Shown here: positions 27,357 to 37,346 of the stretch, in pieces
Layout of the letters: every line of letters starts with the position of its first letter
Position numbering within the stretch: the stretch's first letter is position 1
Origin: an uncultured Bacteroides sp.
GTDB lineage: Bacteria > Bacteroidota > Bacteroidia > Bacteroidales > Bacteroidaceae
DNA: 64,000 nucleotides
Assembly: GCA_947574505.1 (NCBI GenBank)
Contig: CANPJW010000002.1
Coordinates: 124,001 to 188,000, forward strand
Direction of reading: 5' to 3'
Position numbers and translations under genes: made by a program
The notes under the pieces: model-generated
Databases searched by the model: none
Told to the model about the DNA's origin: nothing
Seen by the model: only the letters and a program-made list of their open reading frames with translations

Positions 27357-28496
27357 TTATTCACAACGAGATACTCTATCATTTCTATGAGAAAAGAGGT
27401 CTGTTAAATAGTTAATATATTTTTCAGTCACTTTTTCCCAAGTATAATTTTCCAAAATAAGATTTCTATTGAATTCAGTAGAAGCAAATATTTCTCTTTC
27501 ATGGGCTATACTATATTCAATCGCACTACATAAATCTTGTTCATCTTCCGCTCTTACCCATACAGCCTTATCAGTTTGCAATACTTCCCTGTTACCCTCA
27601 ATGTCGGATGCAATTATTGGCACTGATAATCCCATTGCCTCTAATAATGCGACAGACAACCCCTCACTTGTAGACGGAATACAGAATGTATATGAATTCT
27701 CTATCAAAGATGTTTTTTCCTCCCCATATACAGCTCCCGTAAAAATAATGTCATTCGACTGTCTTGCTAATAATTTCAAAGAGTTTACATATTCAGGATT
27801 CGCTTCATTATTTCCAGCTATTACTAATTTGTAGTCGGCATGGTTGGACTTTATAAATGCATTAATCAAAACATCTATATTCTTAACAGGTACAATACGT
27901 GCTACCACAAGAAAATATTTTTTAGGAAGTAACCCATATTTATTTAGATATTGCAGCTTATCCTCAACTAATGCTGGAGGATTAATGGCAGTAGGAATTG
28001 TGACTACATTTTTTCGATAACTCCTATTATAATAGTCACTTTGTGCATTACTTACCGTTATCACATTTTTATTCATTTTTGCAGAAAGCCGCTCCATAAA
28101 CCGAAGAATTTTTTTTTGCGTTATGCTATATTTGGTATTCTTCCATTCATGTCCGTGTCCTTGCATAACAGATTTTATTCCAAACAGACATGCTAAGGGA
28201 CTTGACAATGCCGGAGGCCAAGCATTGTAATGAATGACATCAATATGTTTCTCTCTGAATACTGCATTGATTGTTGATTTTAAGCCAAGTAAAGGCTTAC
28301 ATAAAAACATACTTTTAGGACCTTTTTGATAAATCACCTTAAACCCATTAATCCACTCAACTGAATAATGGTCGCTTTCGCAGTATACAATGGGCTCATG
28401 CCCTTTCTTTACCAGTTCTGTTGCCAAATTATACATGTAAGATTCTATTCCACCCAATTTACGAATATCCCTACCTCCAATAAATGCAATTTTCAT
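27357..28496 (-). CDS. Glycosyltransferase family 4
   Basis: A 379-residue cytosolic or membrane-associated transferase of the GT-B fold. Start MKIAFIGGRDIRKLGGIESY is the typical GT4 N-terminus; the nucleotide-sugar region shows PSTSEGLSVALLEAMGLSVP, the EX7E-type motif of retaining GT4 enzymes. I moved the start from 28592 to ATG 28496 on this basis, which removes overlap with the preceding gene. Adds one sugar to the repeat unit; donor and acceptor unknown. Confidence 0.9.
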   Translation of the reverse strand: MKIAFIGGRDIRKLGGIESYMYNLATELVKKGHEPIVYCESDHYSVEWINGFKVIYQKGPKSMFLCKPLLGLKSTINAVFREKHIDVIHYNAWPPALSSPLACLFGIKSVMQGHGHEWKNTKYSITQKKILRFMERLSAKMNKNVITVSNAQSDYYNRSYRKNVVTIPTAINPPALVEDKLQYLNKYGLLPKKYFLVVARIVPVKNIDVLINAFIKSNHADYKLVIAGNNEANPEYVNSLKLLARQSNDIIFTGAVYGEEKTSLIENSYTFCIPSTSEGLSVALLEAMGLSVPIIASDIEGNREVLQTDKAVWVRAEDEQDLCSAIEYSIAHEREIFASTEFNRNLILENYTWEKVTEKYINYLTDLFSHRNDRVSRCE

Positions 28497-28542
28497 ATCT
28501 TCTGAAATGTTAACTATAAACCGTTTGAAACATACATTTTTT

Positions 28543-29601
28543 TCACAGCAGTCCCATATACCTTTCGGTAAATTTTTCTTTAGAAAACCCATCTACTAAA
28601 AGCTGATACCCATGATTACCTAGTTGAATCCTCAGAGATGAATCAGCCAAAAGTTTAACTAACGACTCAGCAATACTGTTACTATCACCTATATGATGTA
28701 AATAGCCGTTTTGACCATTGTGAACAATATGCTTGTTATCTCCTACATCAGTAGCAACGATAGGAAGGCAAGCATTTAACGCCTCAAGCAAAGAATTACT
28801 TGTTCCTTCAAATATACTCGTAGAAAGATATATATCAGCTTTATCCAAAAGTTCAGGAATATTATCGGGAGCAATAATAATTTCAACGTAATCTTTAAGA
28901 GAATATCTTTCAATCCATTCTCTGATTTGTGTTTCAAGTTTTCCATATCCCACTATAAGATATCTATAAGGAATATTATTTTGCGATAAGATTTTTACAG
29001 ATTTAATGGCTGTAAGATAATCCTTTGGCTCTACAAATCTGCCAACAGAAATTATCATAGGCACATCCTTAGCTTTTCTACTTGTTTGCGGAGATATATT
29101 CTCAAAACAATTATGGATAACGATATTTTTCTTTTTGTTAAAACCGTTTTCTGAGAAAAACTCAGCCCCCGAATAGCTATTGTAAATTGTATAATCGGTC
29201 AAATAATTATGAATCAATCGTTCTAGAATCTTCTTCTTAAATGGTAATCTCGAACTCCTTATGCCTCCGAAAATTTTCTTTACTCCGCATATCCTTCCTA
29301 TAATAGTCCCGAATACATTACAAAATGTAAGATAATTGAATAACGAATCAAATTGCTTTTCTCTAAAAACTTTTGTAATGGATTTTAATTTCGCATATTG
29401 ACTACCAACAGGAATGAAAATCTCTATCAAAGAATTGGATTTCAAGATGTCAACATTTTTAGGTTCTGCGCCCTCCAAACCATAGAAAGAGATAAAAGTT
29501 ACGGAACATCCTTGTTCACTAAGACACTTTGCCAACAAACAAGCTTGTTTTTCCGCTCCCCCTGCATTAATAGTTGGAGAAAATATTGCAACTTTTTTCA
29601 T
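28543..29601 (-). CDS. Glycosyltransferase family 4
   Basis: A 352-residue GT-B transferase. N-terminal MKKVAIFSPTINAGGAEKQA with glycine-rich acceptor loop, and C-terminal STSIFEGTSNSLLEALNACL with the EX7E pattern of GT4. Its start overlaps the stop of the acyltransferase gene by 4 bases (ATGA), so the two are translationally coupled. Sugar specificity cannot be inferred. Confidence 0.9.
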   Translation of the reverse strand: MKKVAIFSPTINAGGAEKQACLLAKCLSEQGCSVTFISFYGLEGAEPKNVDILKSNSLIEIFIPVGSQYAKLKSITKVFREKQFDSLFNYLTFCNVFGTIIGRICGVKKIFGGIRSSRLPFKKKILERLIHNYLTDYTIYNSYSGAEFFSENGFNKKKNIVIHNCFENISPQTSRKAKDVPMIISVGRFVEPKDYLTAIKSVKILSQNNIPYRYLIVGYGKLETQIREWIERYSLKDYVEIIIAPDNIPELLDKADIYLSTSIFEGTSNSLLEALNACLPIVATDVGDNKHIVHNGQNGYLHHIGDSNSIAESLVKLLADSSLRIQLGNHGYQLLVDGFSKEKFTERYMGLL

Positions 29602-30056
29602 TCTACCACTCTATCTTTGATATAACGTGCAGGATTACCTGCCCATACTTGATTGGCTGGAATATCCTTTGTTACCACAGATCCAGCACCAATAATGCTA
29701 CCTTCTCCAATAGTCACGGAGTTACAAACAATTACATTCATCCCTATAAACACATTGTCTCCAATATGAACCTCTCCAAGACGGAATTGACGTCCCGGTT
29801 TACTAGGATCAAGATAATGAGTTAGTATTTTCACACCAGAGGTTAATGCCACCCCATCACCGATATGTACATATTCCGGATGCATTGTATCAATCAACAC
29901 GCCGCCGTAGATAAAAACCTTTTTTGGTCTTTTCGATTTAAACTGTACTCCAGCCATCTTTAGAAAGACCCACCGATGATGCCCCCTTATCGGCAAATGT
30001 GCCAACAATAGCCATAAATACGACCACAGTCGTTTAAAAGAAAAATATTTAAACAT
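29598..30056 (-). CDS. Hexapeptide-repeat acyltransferase (serine/maltose acetyltransferase-like)
   Basis: A 152-residue left-handed beta-helix protein. Hexapeptide repeats run from about residue 50 to 140 (VHIGDGVALTSGVKI, VHIGDNVFIGMNVIVCNSVT, IGEGSIIGAGSVVTKDIPAN), ending in QVWAGNPARYI, the usual acetyl-CoA-binding end. The N-terminal 40 residues are basic and hydrophobic. It probably O-acetylates the capsule repeat or a sugar precursor; N-acetylation is also possible. Confidence 0.88.
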   Translation of the reverse strand: MFKYFSFKRLWSYLWLLLAHLPIRGHHRWVFLKMAGVQFKSKRPKKVFIYGGVLIDTMHPEYVHIGDGVALTSGVKILTHYLDPSKPGRQFRLGEVHIGDNVFIGMNVIVCNSVTIGEGSIIGAGSVVTKDIPANQVWAGNPARYIKDRVVE

Positions 30057-30085
30057 ATAGAATAAATTATAGAATAAGCTTTTCT

Positions 30086-31138
30086 CTACTTAAACAACCC
30101 CACAAAACTATTATTTCCTTCATAATGATATGGTTGTACGATCTTCATCTTCAAAGTTTTTATCATGGCATAACCTAAAGCCTTCACATCATCTACATCC
30201 ACAACATGTCCTCTTCCAGGCGTCACAATCCTGTCAACAATAGGAACACTACGTGTAGCAACTACAGGAACCTGCAACCACATCGCTTCATGTAGTACAT
30301 TTGGATTACCTTCTCTACGAGAAGGTAGAACAAAACAGTCAGCATATTTCATATAGGGATAAGGATTGTCTTGAAATCCAACAAAATCAATACATTCTTC
30401 CAAGTGTTTATTTGATATTAAACTTTGTAACATACGGTAATATTTCAAGTTCTTTGAATAATCACCTACTATAGTTAGTCGCAAGTTGGCGTTAGTTCTT
30501 TGTACATTAGCAAAAGCTATAATCAACGTATCAAGCCCTTTTATAGGATGTACTCTTCCACAATATACAAAGTTTATTGTCCCCTCTATAAAAGGATTTT
30601 TCGAGTTCTTAAGTCTTTCAGATATTATTTCTGTATCAATTGGATTAGGAATCATCCTCATCAAACTTGCTAGATGTGGAAAAACCTTTTGTAATTCACT
30701 TTTCATCTCATCAGATTGCAACACTATCGCTGACGCATTCCCATAAGTCAACCATGCTAGCATTTTGATATCAGGCCGCCACGCACTCCAACCAGTATTA
30801 TTACGAATAATAATATTCTTCACCCCAGCCATTCGTGCGGATAAAATTGTACGAGGATTCAAATAATGAAGCGATGAAAATACCGCATAGGGATGTTCAC
30901 GCTTTATAAGACAATACATGCGCCACGATACGAAATCCCAAATATTTCGTATTTTTATATGTATTGTCAACATCCATTGAGGTACAAATTTTTTCAAATC
31001 ACCCACCTTGTCACATACAAATATAATTTTTACTTCATACTCACTGCGGGGTAGCATCTTTGCAATAGTAAGTGTGACACGTTCTGCGCCACCGACATCG
31101 CTTGGGGTAAAAAACAAAATCTTCTTTCTGATTTTCAT
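30086..31138 (-). CDS. Glycosyltransferase family 4
   Basis: A 350-residue GT-B enzyme. The N-terminus (ILFFTPSDVGGAERVTLTIA) and the C-terminal LPSRREGNPNVLHEAMWLQV with GRVHPIKGLDTLI before it are standard GT4 features. Third of four such genes in the operon, 29 bases before the acyltransferase gene. Specificity unknown. Confidence 0.9.
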   Translation of the reverse strand: MKIRKKILFFTPSDVGGAERVTLTIAKMLPRSEYEVKIIFVCDKVGDLKKFVPQWMLTIHIKIRNIWDFVSWRMYCLIKREHPYAVFSSLHYLNPRTILSARMAGVKNIIIRNNTGWSAWRPDIKMLAWLTYGNASAIVLQSDEMKSELQKVFPHLASLMRMIPNPIDTEIISERLKNSKNPFIEGTINFVYCGRVHPIKGLDTLIIAFANVQRTNANLRLTIVGDYSKNLKYYRMLQSLISNKHLEECIDFVGFQDNPYPYMKYADCFVLPSRREGNPNVLHEAMWLQVPVVATRSVPIVDRIVTPGRGHVVDVDDVKALGYAMIKTLKMKIVQPYHYEGNNSFVGLFK

Positions 31139-31153
31139 TATTTATATCAATTT

Positions 31154-32353
31154 TTACAAAAGAGGCTTAGATTCAATTATTTTCTTGATAATCGTACTAT
31201 TTCCTTCAATACTAAACTTCTCCTTGCATGTTCGACAAGCATTATCACCTAACGTTTTTCTCAATTTTTCATCACTAAACATACGTTCCATAGCATAAGC
31301 CAACACGTCTGTATTGTTTGGTTCAATAATAAAAGCATCCTTTTCATGCGTTAGCCAGTTCATTGCCTCGCCCACGCGAGTTATGATAATAGCCTTTGAT
31401 GCAGCCATGTATTCACCTAACTTAGTAGAAAAACAATATTTATTTTGTTTAGTCGTTAGCTTGTTTATTACAACGAATGTAGCCTTAGATAGATATTCAC
31501 ACAGCTCATTATTAGGTAGATAACCTGCAAACTGTACCTTTTCCCTTATGTTATACTTATCTATAATTTCAGATATCGCCTTTTCATGTTTTGTTTCTTT
31601 CGGATTGCCTGTTGAAATAAAACGTACGTCAAAGGGTAATCTTTTTGATGCTTTTGCAAAAGCCTCCAACATATCTAAAAATCCATCTTTTTGCTGAGAA
31701 AGCGTTCCTGAATGGAAGATATATGGTACATCAGCTTCATCACTTCTATCTATCATCTCATATTGCGGAAAGTCAACTAAAATAGGAACTTTCATTATAC
31801 AAGCATTTGCAGAACAATGTTGTCTTGCATAGTTTACCAAAGCATCACTTATCGCTATCACACCATCTAATTTTGGCATAATTTTATGTTCAAACGCAGT
31901 ACGCAATTTAATTCGTTTAGGTGTCTCTTCCGATGTACCAAATGGGAGTTCACATAATTCCTGCATGTATAATGCTCCGCATAAATGTGCTATTTTTTGT
32001 ATCTCAAATGAATAAGGATCACATCCGTTATACGCATAAACTACATCTCCTGCCAACAAATATTTTTTAAGATAACGTTTCAATCGATAACGGTCACAAT
32101 AATCATTTATGCGACGTATAATTATATTGCTCTCACGTAGTGGTGTACCTTTTACGTAACAAAAAGGTATCCTTTCGTATACACCTTTCCCTACTGTATT
32201 CTTAGGCTTTTTTCCATATACTTCCGTACGAGTATAAATAAGAACTTCACACTCTATGCCTTGGCTTATCCAAGCTTTAGCATAGCAAACTATGCGTTTT
32301 ACTGCAGCCATTCCATTAGGGAATGGTTCTTTTGTGATTATATAGACTTTCAT
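31154..32353 (-). CDS. Glycosyltransferase, GT4-like
   Basis: A 399-residue protein starting MKVYIITKEPFPNGMAAVKR, with GT-B features: FHSGTLSQQKDGFLDMLEAF in the donor domain and VVINKLTTKQNKYCFSTKLGEYMAASKAI towards the C-terminus. The EX7E motif is less typical (the second Glu lies in GEYMA), so it is a more distant GT4 member. 15 bases before the next transferase gene. Confidence 0.82.
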   Translation of the reverse strand: MKVYIITKEPFPNGMAAVKRIVCYAKAWISQGIECEVLIYTRTEVYGKKPKNTVGKGVYERIPFCYVKGTPLRESNIIIRRINDYCDRYRLKRYLKKYLLAGDVVYAYNGCDPYSFEIQKIAHLCGALYMQELCELPFGTSEETPKRIKLRTAFEHKIMPKLDGVIAISDALVNYARQHCSANACIMKVPILVDFPQYEMIDRSDEADVPYIFHSGTLSQQKDGFLDMLEAFAKASKRLPFDVRFISTGNPKETKHEKAISEIIDKYNIREKVQFAGYLPNNELCEYLSKATFVVINKLTTKQNKYCFSTKLGEYMAASKAIIITRVGEAMNWLTHEKDAFIIEPNNTDVLAYAMERMFSDEKLRKTLGDNACRTCKEKFSIEGNSTIIKKIIESKPLL

Positions 32354-32394
32354 ATTATTGCAGATATAAATTTCTTGCTGATTATTCGTGAATA

Positions 32395-33678
32395 TTACCT
32401 TTTCTTTTGAGGGTTAAACACGCCATAAAACCAAAAAGTAGTAAAAATTGGAATCGATAATATTTGATAAGATATAGCAGATAAACAAATCAGAATTGCT
32501 AGTCCCCAAGTTCTCTTCTCATAACTATCTTCTGCCAATTTTCTTGATGACAGAAATAATATAATAAAAAAGAATATACCTAATATAAAACCATACATCC
32601 CCAGTATCTTCACTAATCCATTTGCCAATGCATAATTTGTGGTTATATGGGTCCTAAAAAATGAATGCTCAAAATTCCTGCTATATCCCAAAATGGGATC
32701 ATTCATTAAATTCATCCATTCAAAGGGAATTGCATCTAACCTATCTATTGACCCTCTGTATTGCCCTTTCTCCATCGTCTTAGCAGCCCATTCAAAAGAA
32801 TCTTCCAGATAAGATACATCTTGAGCCTTTATTATTTTATCGTTTATTTTATTGAACATAAAATCTAATTGAGATATACCATAAACTATCGGAAGCATGA
32901 CAAACAAGAAGATAAATATGGATTTTAAATTAATTTTCCTTATAAGAAAGATGGAATAGGTTACTAAAACAGATACGAAACCTGTAGTAGACATTGTCGA
33001 TATCAAAGCAAGCAAAAGCCACCAAATATTGCTGTTTTTTCGGAATTTTATCCCATTTTGACAAAGGTTACAAAAGATAGCTAAAGTTAGCATAATAGCA
33101 AAACGGCCAGGCTCCCATGAACATCCTGCATTCCTCAGTATTCCCTGTTTTGATAATCCTTTTACAGGATCCATTAAAGTAAAGATATATAAAACATTAT
33201 TTCCCATATTCGTTTCTTGAAATAATCGGAAAAATGAGGTAGAAGCTGGAATAAGCAAAACTATAATCCAAAAAAACAAAGCTATCTTACAAAACCAGAC
33301 CATCACACGTTCATATATTGGAAGCAAGCGATAGCCATATATTTGATTTTGAATATATGCTATAATTATAGCATACACCATAAAAAAATGGTATGATAAT
33401 TCTTCTGTTGTAAAAATCTCATATTTGAGTAACGAAAAGATCGCCCATAAACCATATATTGCCAATATTCCCAAGAAACGCTTATTACGAAAAGATACTT
33501 TATTCCGTTTACATAAAATATAAGTTAATATTATAGGAAAAAGTAAAGGTACAGGATTACCAGACAATGTTGTGACCATACGACTAGTCTCGGGCGTAGC
33601 CTGACCCATATATATAACCATGACAAATATGTAAAAATAGTCAAACCGACTAACTACTTTATTTATAGCTTCTATCAT
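32395..33678 (-). CDS. wzy: Probable O-antigen/capsule repeat-unit polymerase (Wzy)
   Basis: A 427-residue polytopic protein with about 10-12 hydrophobic segments and a long periplasmic loop around residues 275-345 (DVSYLEDSFEWAAKTMEKGQ ... GYSRNFEHSF), as in Wzy proteins. Wzy proteins share little sequence, so the call rests on topology, size and its place directly downstream of wzx. The Arg/Glu-rich loop and 'GRFAIML' segment near residue 190 recall O-antigen ligase/polymerase family members. Confidence 0.75.
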   Translation of the reverse strand: MIEAINKVVSRFDYFYIFVMVIYMGQATPETSRMVTTLSGNPVPLLFPIILTYILCKRNKVSFRNKRFLGILAIYGLWAIFSLLKYEIFTTEELSYHFFMVYAIIIAYIQNQIYGYRLLPIYERVMVWFCKIALFFWIIVLLIPASTSFFRLFQETNMGNNVLYIFTLMDPVKGLSKQGILRNAGCSWEPGRFAIMLTLAIFCNLCQNGIKFRKNSNIWWLLLALISTMSTTGFVSVLVTYSIFLIRKINLKSIFIFLFVMLPIVYGISQLDFMFNKINDKIIKAQDVSYLEDSFEWAAKTMEKGQYRGSIDRLDAIPFEWMNLMNDPILGYSRNFEHSFFRTHITTNYALANGLVKILGMYGFILGIFFFIILFLSSRKLAEDSYEKRTWGLAILICLSAISYQILSIPIFTTFWFYGVFNPQKKR

Positions 33679-33688
33679 TTAGTATGTA

Positions 33689-34921
33689 TTAAGATAATCT
33701 CACGAATTGTCTATAATAAATGAATATTGCGAGAAAATAAGAAACAGAACTAATGATGCGCGTAGCTATTGCCCCATATAAACCAAAAACATATACTCCT
33801 AGTATATATCCCACAATCGCAATACCGCCACTAATCCATGCTACATTTCTTATGGGTTTCCCTTTCCCATGAGCACCTAAAAAACGATTGAAAACATCTC
33901 CTAATCCTTGCATCATACTTCCCACTGCTAAAAAACAGGCATATACTGCAACTGACTGATAAGATTCATCATAAAGTATGTCAACTATTGGAAAGATGAG
34001 CAATATGAAACCTAAGAGTGATAGTAAAGACATCCCTATTGTACCCACAATAATTTTACGCGAGATTGTACTTTGAGAAGCAAATTGTTTGAAGTAGGTT
34101 GTACCTATAACATTAGGAAGCATCGCCAATGGACTGGTAACAGTTAAAGCTAACGTATAAAAGCCTACGTTTACATTATTACTTGCATATAAGCCTAGAC
34201 TTATGCCAGCCACATATTGTACCGACACATTTGCCAACGATCCATAATATACCTCTAAACCATATTTCTTATTTTCTTTATATAAAATCTTCAGAGATTT
34301 TTTTAGATTAGAAAACGATGGAGAATTCTTCCATATCAGAATGATTAAAATAACAACAGATATTCCATTTTGTAGCCATAACATTTTCTCTACACTCGCA
34401 CCGTATTTGCGATAGACAAAATATGCAAGCAACAAATATATCAATGATGGGAATACTCGAGCCGCTGCAATCATTGATATACTATTATCACCTTGTGGCG
34501 TAGTATTGATATAGTTCAGCAATATAGCGGGACTACAAACTGGCAACACCCAGTAAAACAAATATGCATAGTCCTTATGAAGAACAAATTGATGAACTAA
34601 TCCACAAATACATATCAAAATGACTAGTACAAATACAGTAATGCACAATATCGTAATTACAGCTCCTTTCAATTCAGCACACTCTTTTGGCGATTTTGCA
34701 ACCGCCAATAATCTGCTACCAGAAACAAAATACCCAAACAATAATATACCGGAAAAAAATGCTATAAAATTGTTTATATAACGAACATCACCATAATCAG
34801 CAGGAGATAGTGAATGTGTGTTAAGAACAGAAACGACAACTCCTAACACAACCCCTATAAATGTTGTGCTATACAACAGAATGATTTGAGAAATTTTTTT
34901 ACTATGAAACATTTTTATCAC
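33689..34921 (-). CDS. wzx: Repeat-unit flippase (Wzx)
   Basis: A 410-residue polytopic membrane protein with 12 or more hydrophobic helices and an N-terminus (SQIILLYSTTFIGVVLGVVV) like polysaccharide biosynthesis/MATE-type flippases of the Wzx family. It should move the undecaprenyl-linked repeat across the inner membrane. Met4 (34912) is an alternative start. Overlap-free neighbours: 10 bases before wzy, and 122 bases after the dehydrogenase gene, the largest gap inside the operon. Confidence 0.85.
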   Translation of the reverse strand: MIKMFHSKKISQIILLYSTTFIGVVLGVVVSVLNTHSLSPADYGDVRYINNFIAFFSGILLFGYFVSGSRLLAVAKSPKECAELKGAVITILCITVFVLVILICICGLVHQFVLHKDYAYLFYWVLPVCSPAILLNYINTTPQGDNSISMIAAARVFPSLIYLLLAYFVYRKYGASVEKMLWLQNGISVVILIILIWKNSPSFSNLKKSLKILYKENKKYGLEVYYGSLANVSVQYVAGISLGLYASNNVNVGFYTLALTVTSPLAMLPNVIGTTYFKQFASQSTISRKIIVGTIGMSLLSLLGFILLIFPIVDILYDESYQSVAVYACFLAVGSMMQGLGDVFNRFLGAHGKGKPIRNVAWISGGIAIVGYILGVYVFGLYGAIATRIISSVSYFLAIFIYYRQFVRLS

Positions 34922-35043
34922 AGTACAAAAAGAATCAGAAATGAGTATATATCTAGAAAAGAGGATATGTAATTGAAGTGTAACTCAATAACTAGATAAC
35001 AAGCTTTTAAAGTTCACTTCAATTCTAACACATCCTCAATTTA

Positions 35044-36309
35044 TTAGAGCTTTCCGTCAACTAACTCCCTATCCATGATACCTTTCACATCATAGATTAT
35101 ATGTTGCTTGTTTAGCATTGATACAACATCTAATGGTTTGAACTCATCATGGGCCACTGCCATAATTGCAGTATCAAATTTATCAGCAGGAAGTTCGTTG
35201 GTAATGTCAATGCCATATTCATATTTTGCTATGACAGGATTGGCCCACGGATCGTAAACGGTGATATGAGCATTATATTCCTGCAATGCACGGTAAATAT
35301 CAACTATTTTCGTATTACGAACGTCCGGACAGTTTTCTTTGAAGGTGAAGCCTAAAATGAGAATATTTGAATCTAAAACTTGAATGCCTTTCTTCAACAT
35401 CAATTTTACTACTTGCGTGGCGACATATTCCCCCATACCATCATTCATACGACGACCAGCTAAAATTATTTCGGGATTATAGCCATAACGTTGTGCACAT
35501 TGTGCCAAATAGTAAGGGTCAACACCAATACAATGACCGCCTACCAGTCCTGGCTTGAATGGAAGAAAATTCCACTTCGTAGAAGCGGCTTCCAACACAT
35601 CAAGTGTGTCAATATTCATCTTGGTAAAGATTTTGGAAAGTTCGTTCACGAAAGCAATATTGATATCCCGCTGTGAATTTTCTATCACTTTGGCAGCTTC
35701 GGCTACTTTTATTGTGGGGGCAAGATGTGTTCCGGCAAGAATTACGGAAGCATATACCTCGTTCACTTTCTTTCCTATTTCTAAAGTAGAACCGGAAGTT
35801 ACTTTCTTTATTTTCTCTACTGTATGCAATTTATCTCCCGGATTAATTCGTTCAGGAGAATAACCTGCAAAAAAATCCTCATTAAATTTCAAGCCTGAAA
35901 CTTTTTCGACTACAGGAATACACTCGTCTTCTGTCACACCAGGATAGACTGTAGATTCATAGACTACAATATCTCCTCTTGAAATAACCTTACCAACTGT
36001 AGTACTTGCACTATAAAGTGGTGTCAAATCCGGATTGTTGTTCTCATCTACAGGTGTAGGAACAGCAACTACATAAAAATTACAATCCCTGATCTTCTCA
36101 ATATCTGCCGTACAAGTAAAGCCATTGGCTAGGGCCGATTGTAATAACTCATCGGACACTTCAAGCGTAGCATCATGACCAGCCATTAAAGCATCTACAC
36201 GCGATTGATTCATATCAAAACCGACAGTTCTATATTTTGTCGAAAAAAGGCGGGCTAAAGGAAGTCCAACATAACCAAGACCGATTACGCAAATTTTAAT
36301 CTCATTCAT
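35044..36309 (-). CDS. UDP-N-acetylhexosamine 6-dehydrogenase (WbpO/TviB-like)
   Basis: A 421-residue NAD-dependent dehydrogenase. Rossmann motif GLGYVGLPLARLFS near the N-terminus, VPTPVDENNNPDL, the GYSPERINPGD segment, and the catalytic Cys in PGLVGGHCIGVDPYYLA are all present. The N-terminal features (IKICVIGLGYVGLPLARLF, long GYSPERINPGDKLH segment) fit the WbpO/TviB branch that oxidises UDP-GalNAc or UDP-GlcNAc to the uronic acid, rather than UDP-glucose dehydrogenase. Together with the neighbouring WbpP-like epimerase it predicts UDP-GalNAcA in the repeat unit. Confidence 0.9.
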   Translation of the reverse strand: MNEIKICVIGLGYVGLPLARLFSTKYRTVGFDMNQSRVDALMAGHDATLEVSDELLQSALANGFTCTADIEKIRDCNFYVVAVPTPVDENNNPDLTPLYSASTTVGKVISRGDIVVYESTVYPGVTEDECIPVVEKVSGLKFNEDFFAGYSPERINPGDKLHTVEKIKKVTSGSTLEIGKKVNEVYASVILAGTHLAPTIKVAEAAKVIENSQRDINIAFVNELSKIFTKMNIDTLDVLEAASTKWNFLPFKPGLVGGHCIGVDPYYLAQCAQRYGYNPEIILAGRRMNDGMGEYVATQVVKLMLKKGIQVLDSNILILGFTFKENCPDVRNTKIVDIYRALQEYNAHITVYDPWANPVIAKYEYGIDITNELPADKFDTAIMAVAHDEFKPLDVVSMLNKQHIIYDVKGIMDRELVDGKL

Positions 36310-36335
36310 TACTTTATGTTATTGTTGTTGATTTA

Positions 36336-37304
36336 TTAAATATTTTCCCAATACCAACGTACAGCCTCTCTCAAGCCATCGCGCATACTATATTTGGGTT
36401 CATAGTTGAGAAGGGCCTTAGCCTTATCAATACAGGCTAAAGAATGTGGAATATCTCCCTGTCTATTTGGTCCGTGAACCACTTCTACATTAGAGATATC
36501 AGAGTCATATTCACTTAAAAATTCTTTCAAATAACCAACAAGCATATTTAATGTAGTGCGTTCCCCAAAAGCAGTGTTATATACTTGGTTTACAGCATTA
36601 GGATTAGTGGTAGTTATAGCTAGCAAATTCATCTGTATCACATTGTCAATATAAGTAAAGTCACGACTATATTCACCATCACCATTAATTACTGGGCTTT
36701 CGTGTGCCATGAATTTCTTCACAAACAGAGGAATTACCGCTGCATACGCTCCAAAAGGATCTTGACGATGACCAAACACATTGAAATAACGCAATCCGAT
36801 GTATTCCAAACCATAAGTCTTAGAAAAGACATCGGCATATAATTCATTTACATATTTAGTGATTGCATAAGGAGACAATGGCTTACCAATCACATCCTCC
36901 ACTTTAGGTAAAGATTTACTATCACCGTAGGTAGACGAACTTGCCGCAAACACAAAACGTTTTATTCCTGCGTCACGAGAAGCAACCAACATATTGAGAA
37001 AACCACCAATATTCACATCATTCGTAGTTATCGGATCTTTTATGGAACGTGGAACAGAGCCTAAGGCGGCTTCATGTAATACGTATTCCATACCATCAAC
37101 AGCTTTACAGCAATCATCCATTTTACGAATGTCACCTACCATTAACTCAAAAGTAGATGGATAATTTGCCAACAAAGGCAAAATATTTTCCGATTTTCCT
37201 GTAGCAAAATTATCTAAGCAACGCACTTTGTGCCCTTGTGACAATAAATGCTCACACAGATTGGAACCTATAAATCCGGCTCCACCCGTTACTAATACTT
37301 TCAT
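36336..37304 (-). CDS. NAD-dependent epimerase (WbpP/TviC-like UDP-GlcNAc 4-epimerase)
   Basis: A 322-residue extended SDR enzyme. GxxGxxG motif is TGGAGFIGSNLCEHLL at the N-terminus; catalytic Ser-Tyr-Lys lie in AASSSTYGD and YAITKYVNE (YxxxK). The YFNVFGHRQDPFGAYAAVIP segment is typical of the WbpP/TviC clade, which interconverts UDP-GlcNAc(A) and UDP-GalNAc(A). Pairs with the adjacent dehydrogenase, 26 bases away, as in the Vi-antigen and Pseudomonas O6 pathways. Confidence 0.9.
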   Translation of the reverse strand: MKVLVTGGAGFIGSNLCEHLLSQGHKVRCLDNFATGKSENILPLLANYPSTFELMVGDIRKMDDCCKAVDGMEYVLHEAALGSVPRSIKDPITTNDVNIGGFLNMLVASRDAGIKRFVFAASSSTYGDSKSLPKVEDVIGKPLSPYAITKYVNELYADVFSKTYGLEYIGLRYFNVFGHRQDPFGAYAAVIPLFVKKFMAHESPVINGDGEYSRDFTYIDNVIQMNLLAITTTNPNAVNQVYNTAFGERTTLNMLVGYLKEFLSEYDSDISNVEVVHGPNRQGDIPHSLACIDKAKALLNYEPKYSMRDGLREAVRWYWENI

Positions 37305-37346
37305 GTTTATTGTATTTTAATTAATCTACTTGAATATGTTTATCAA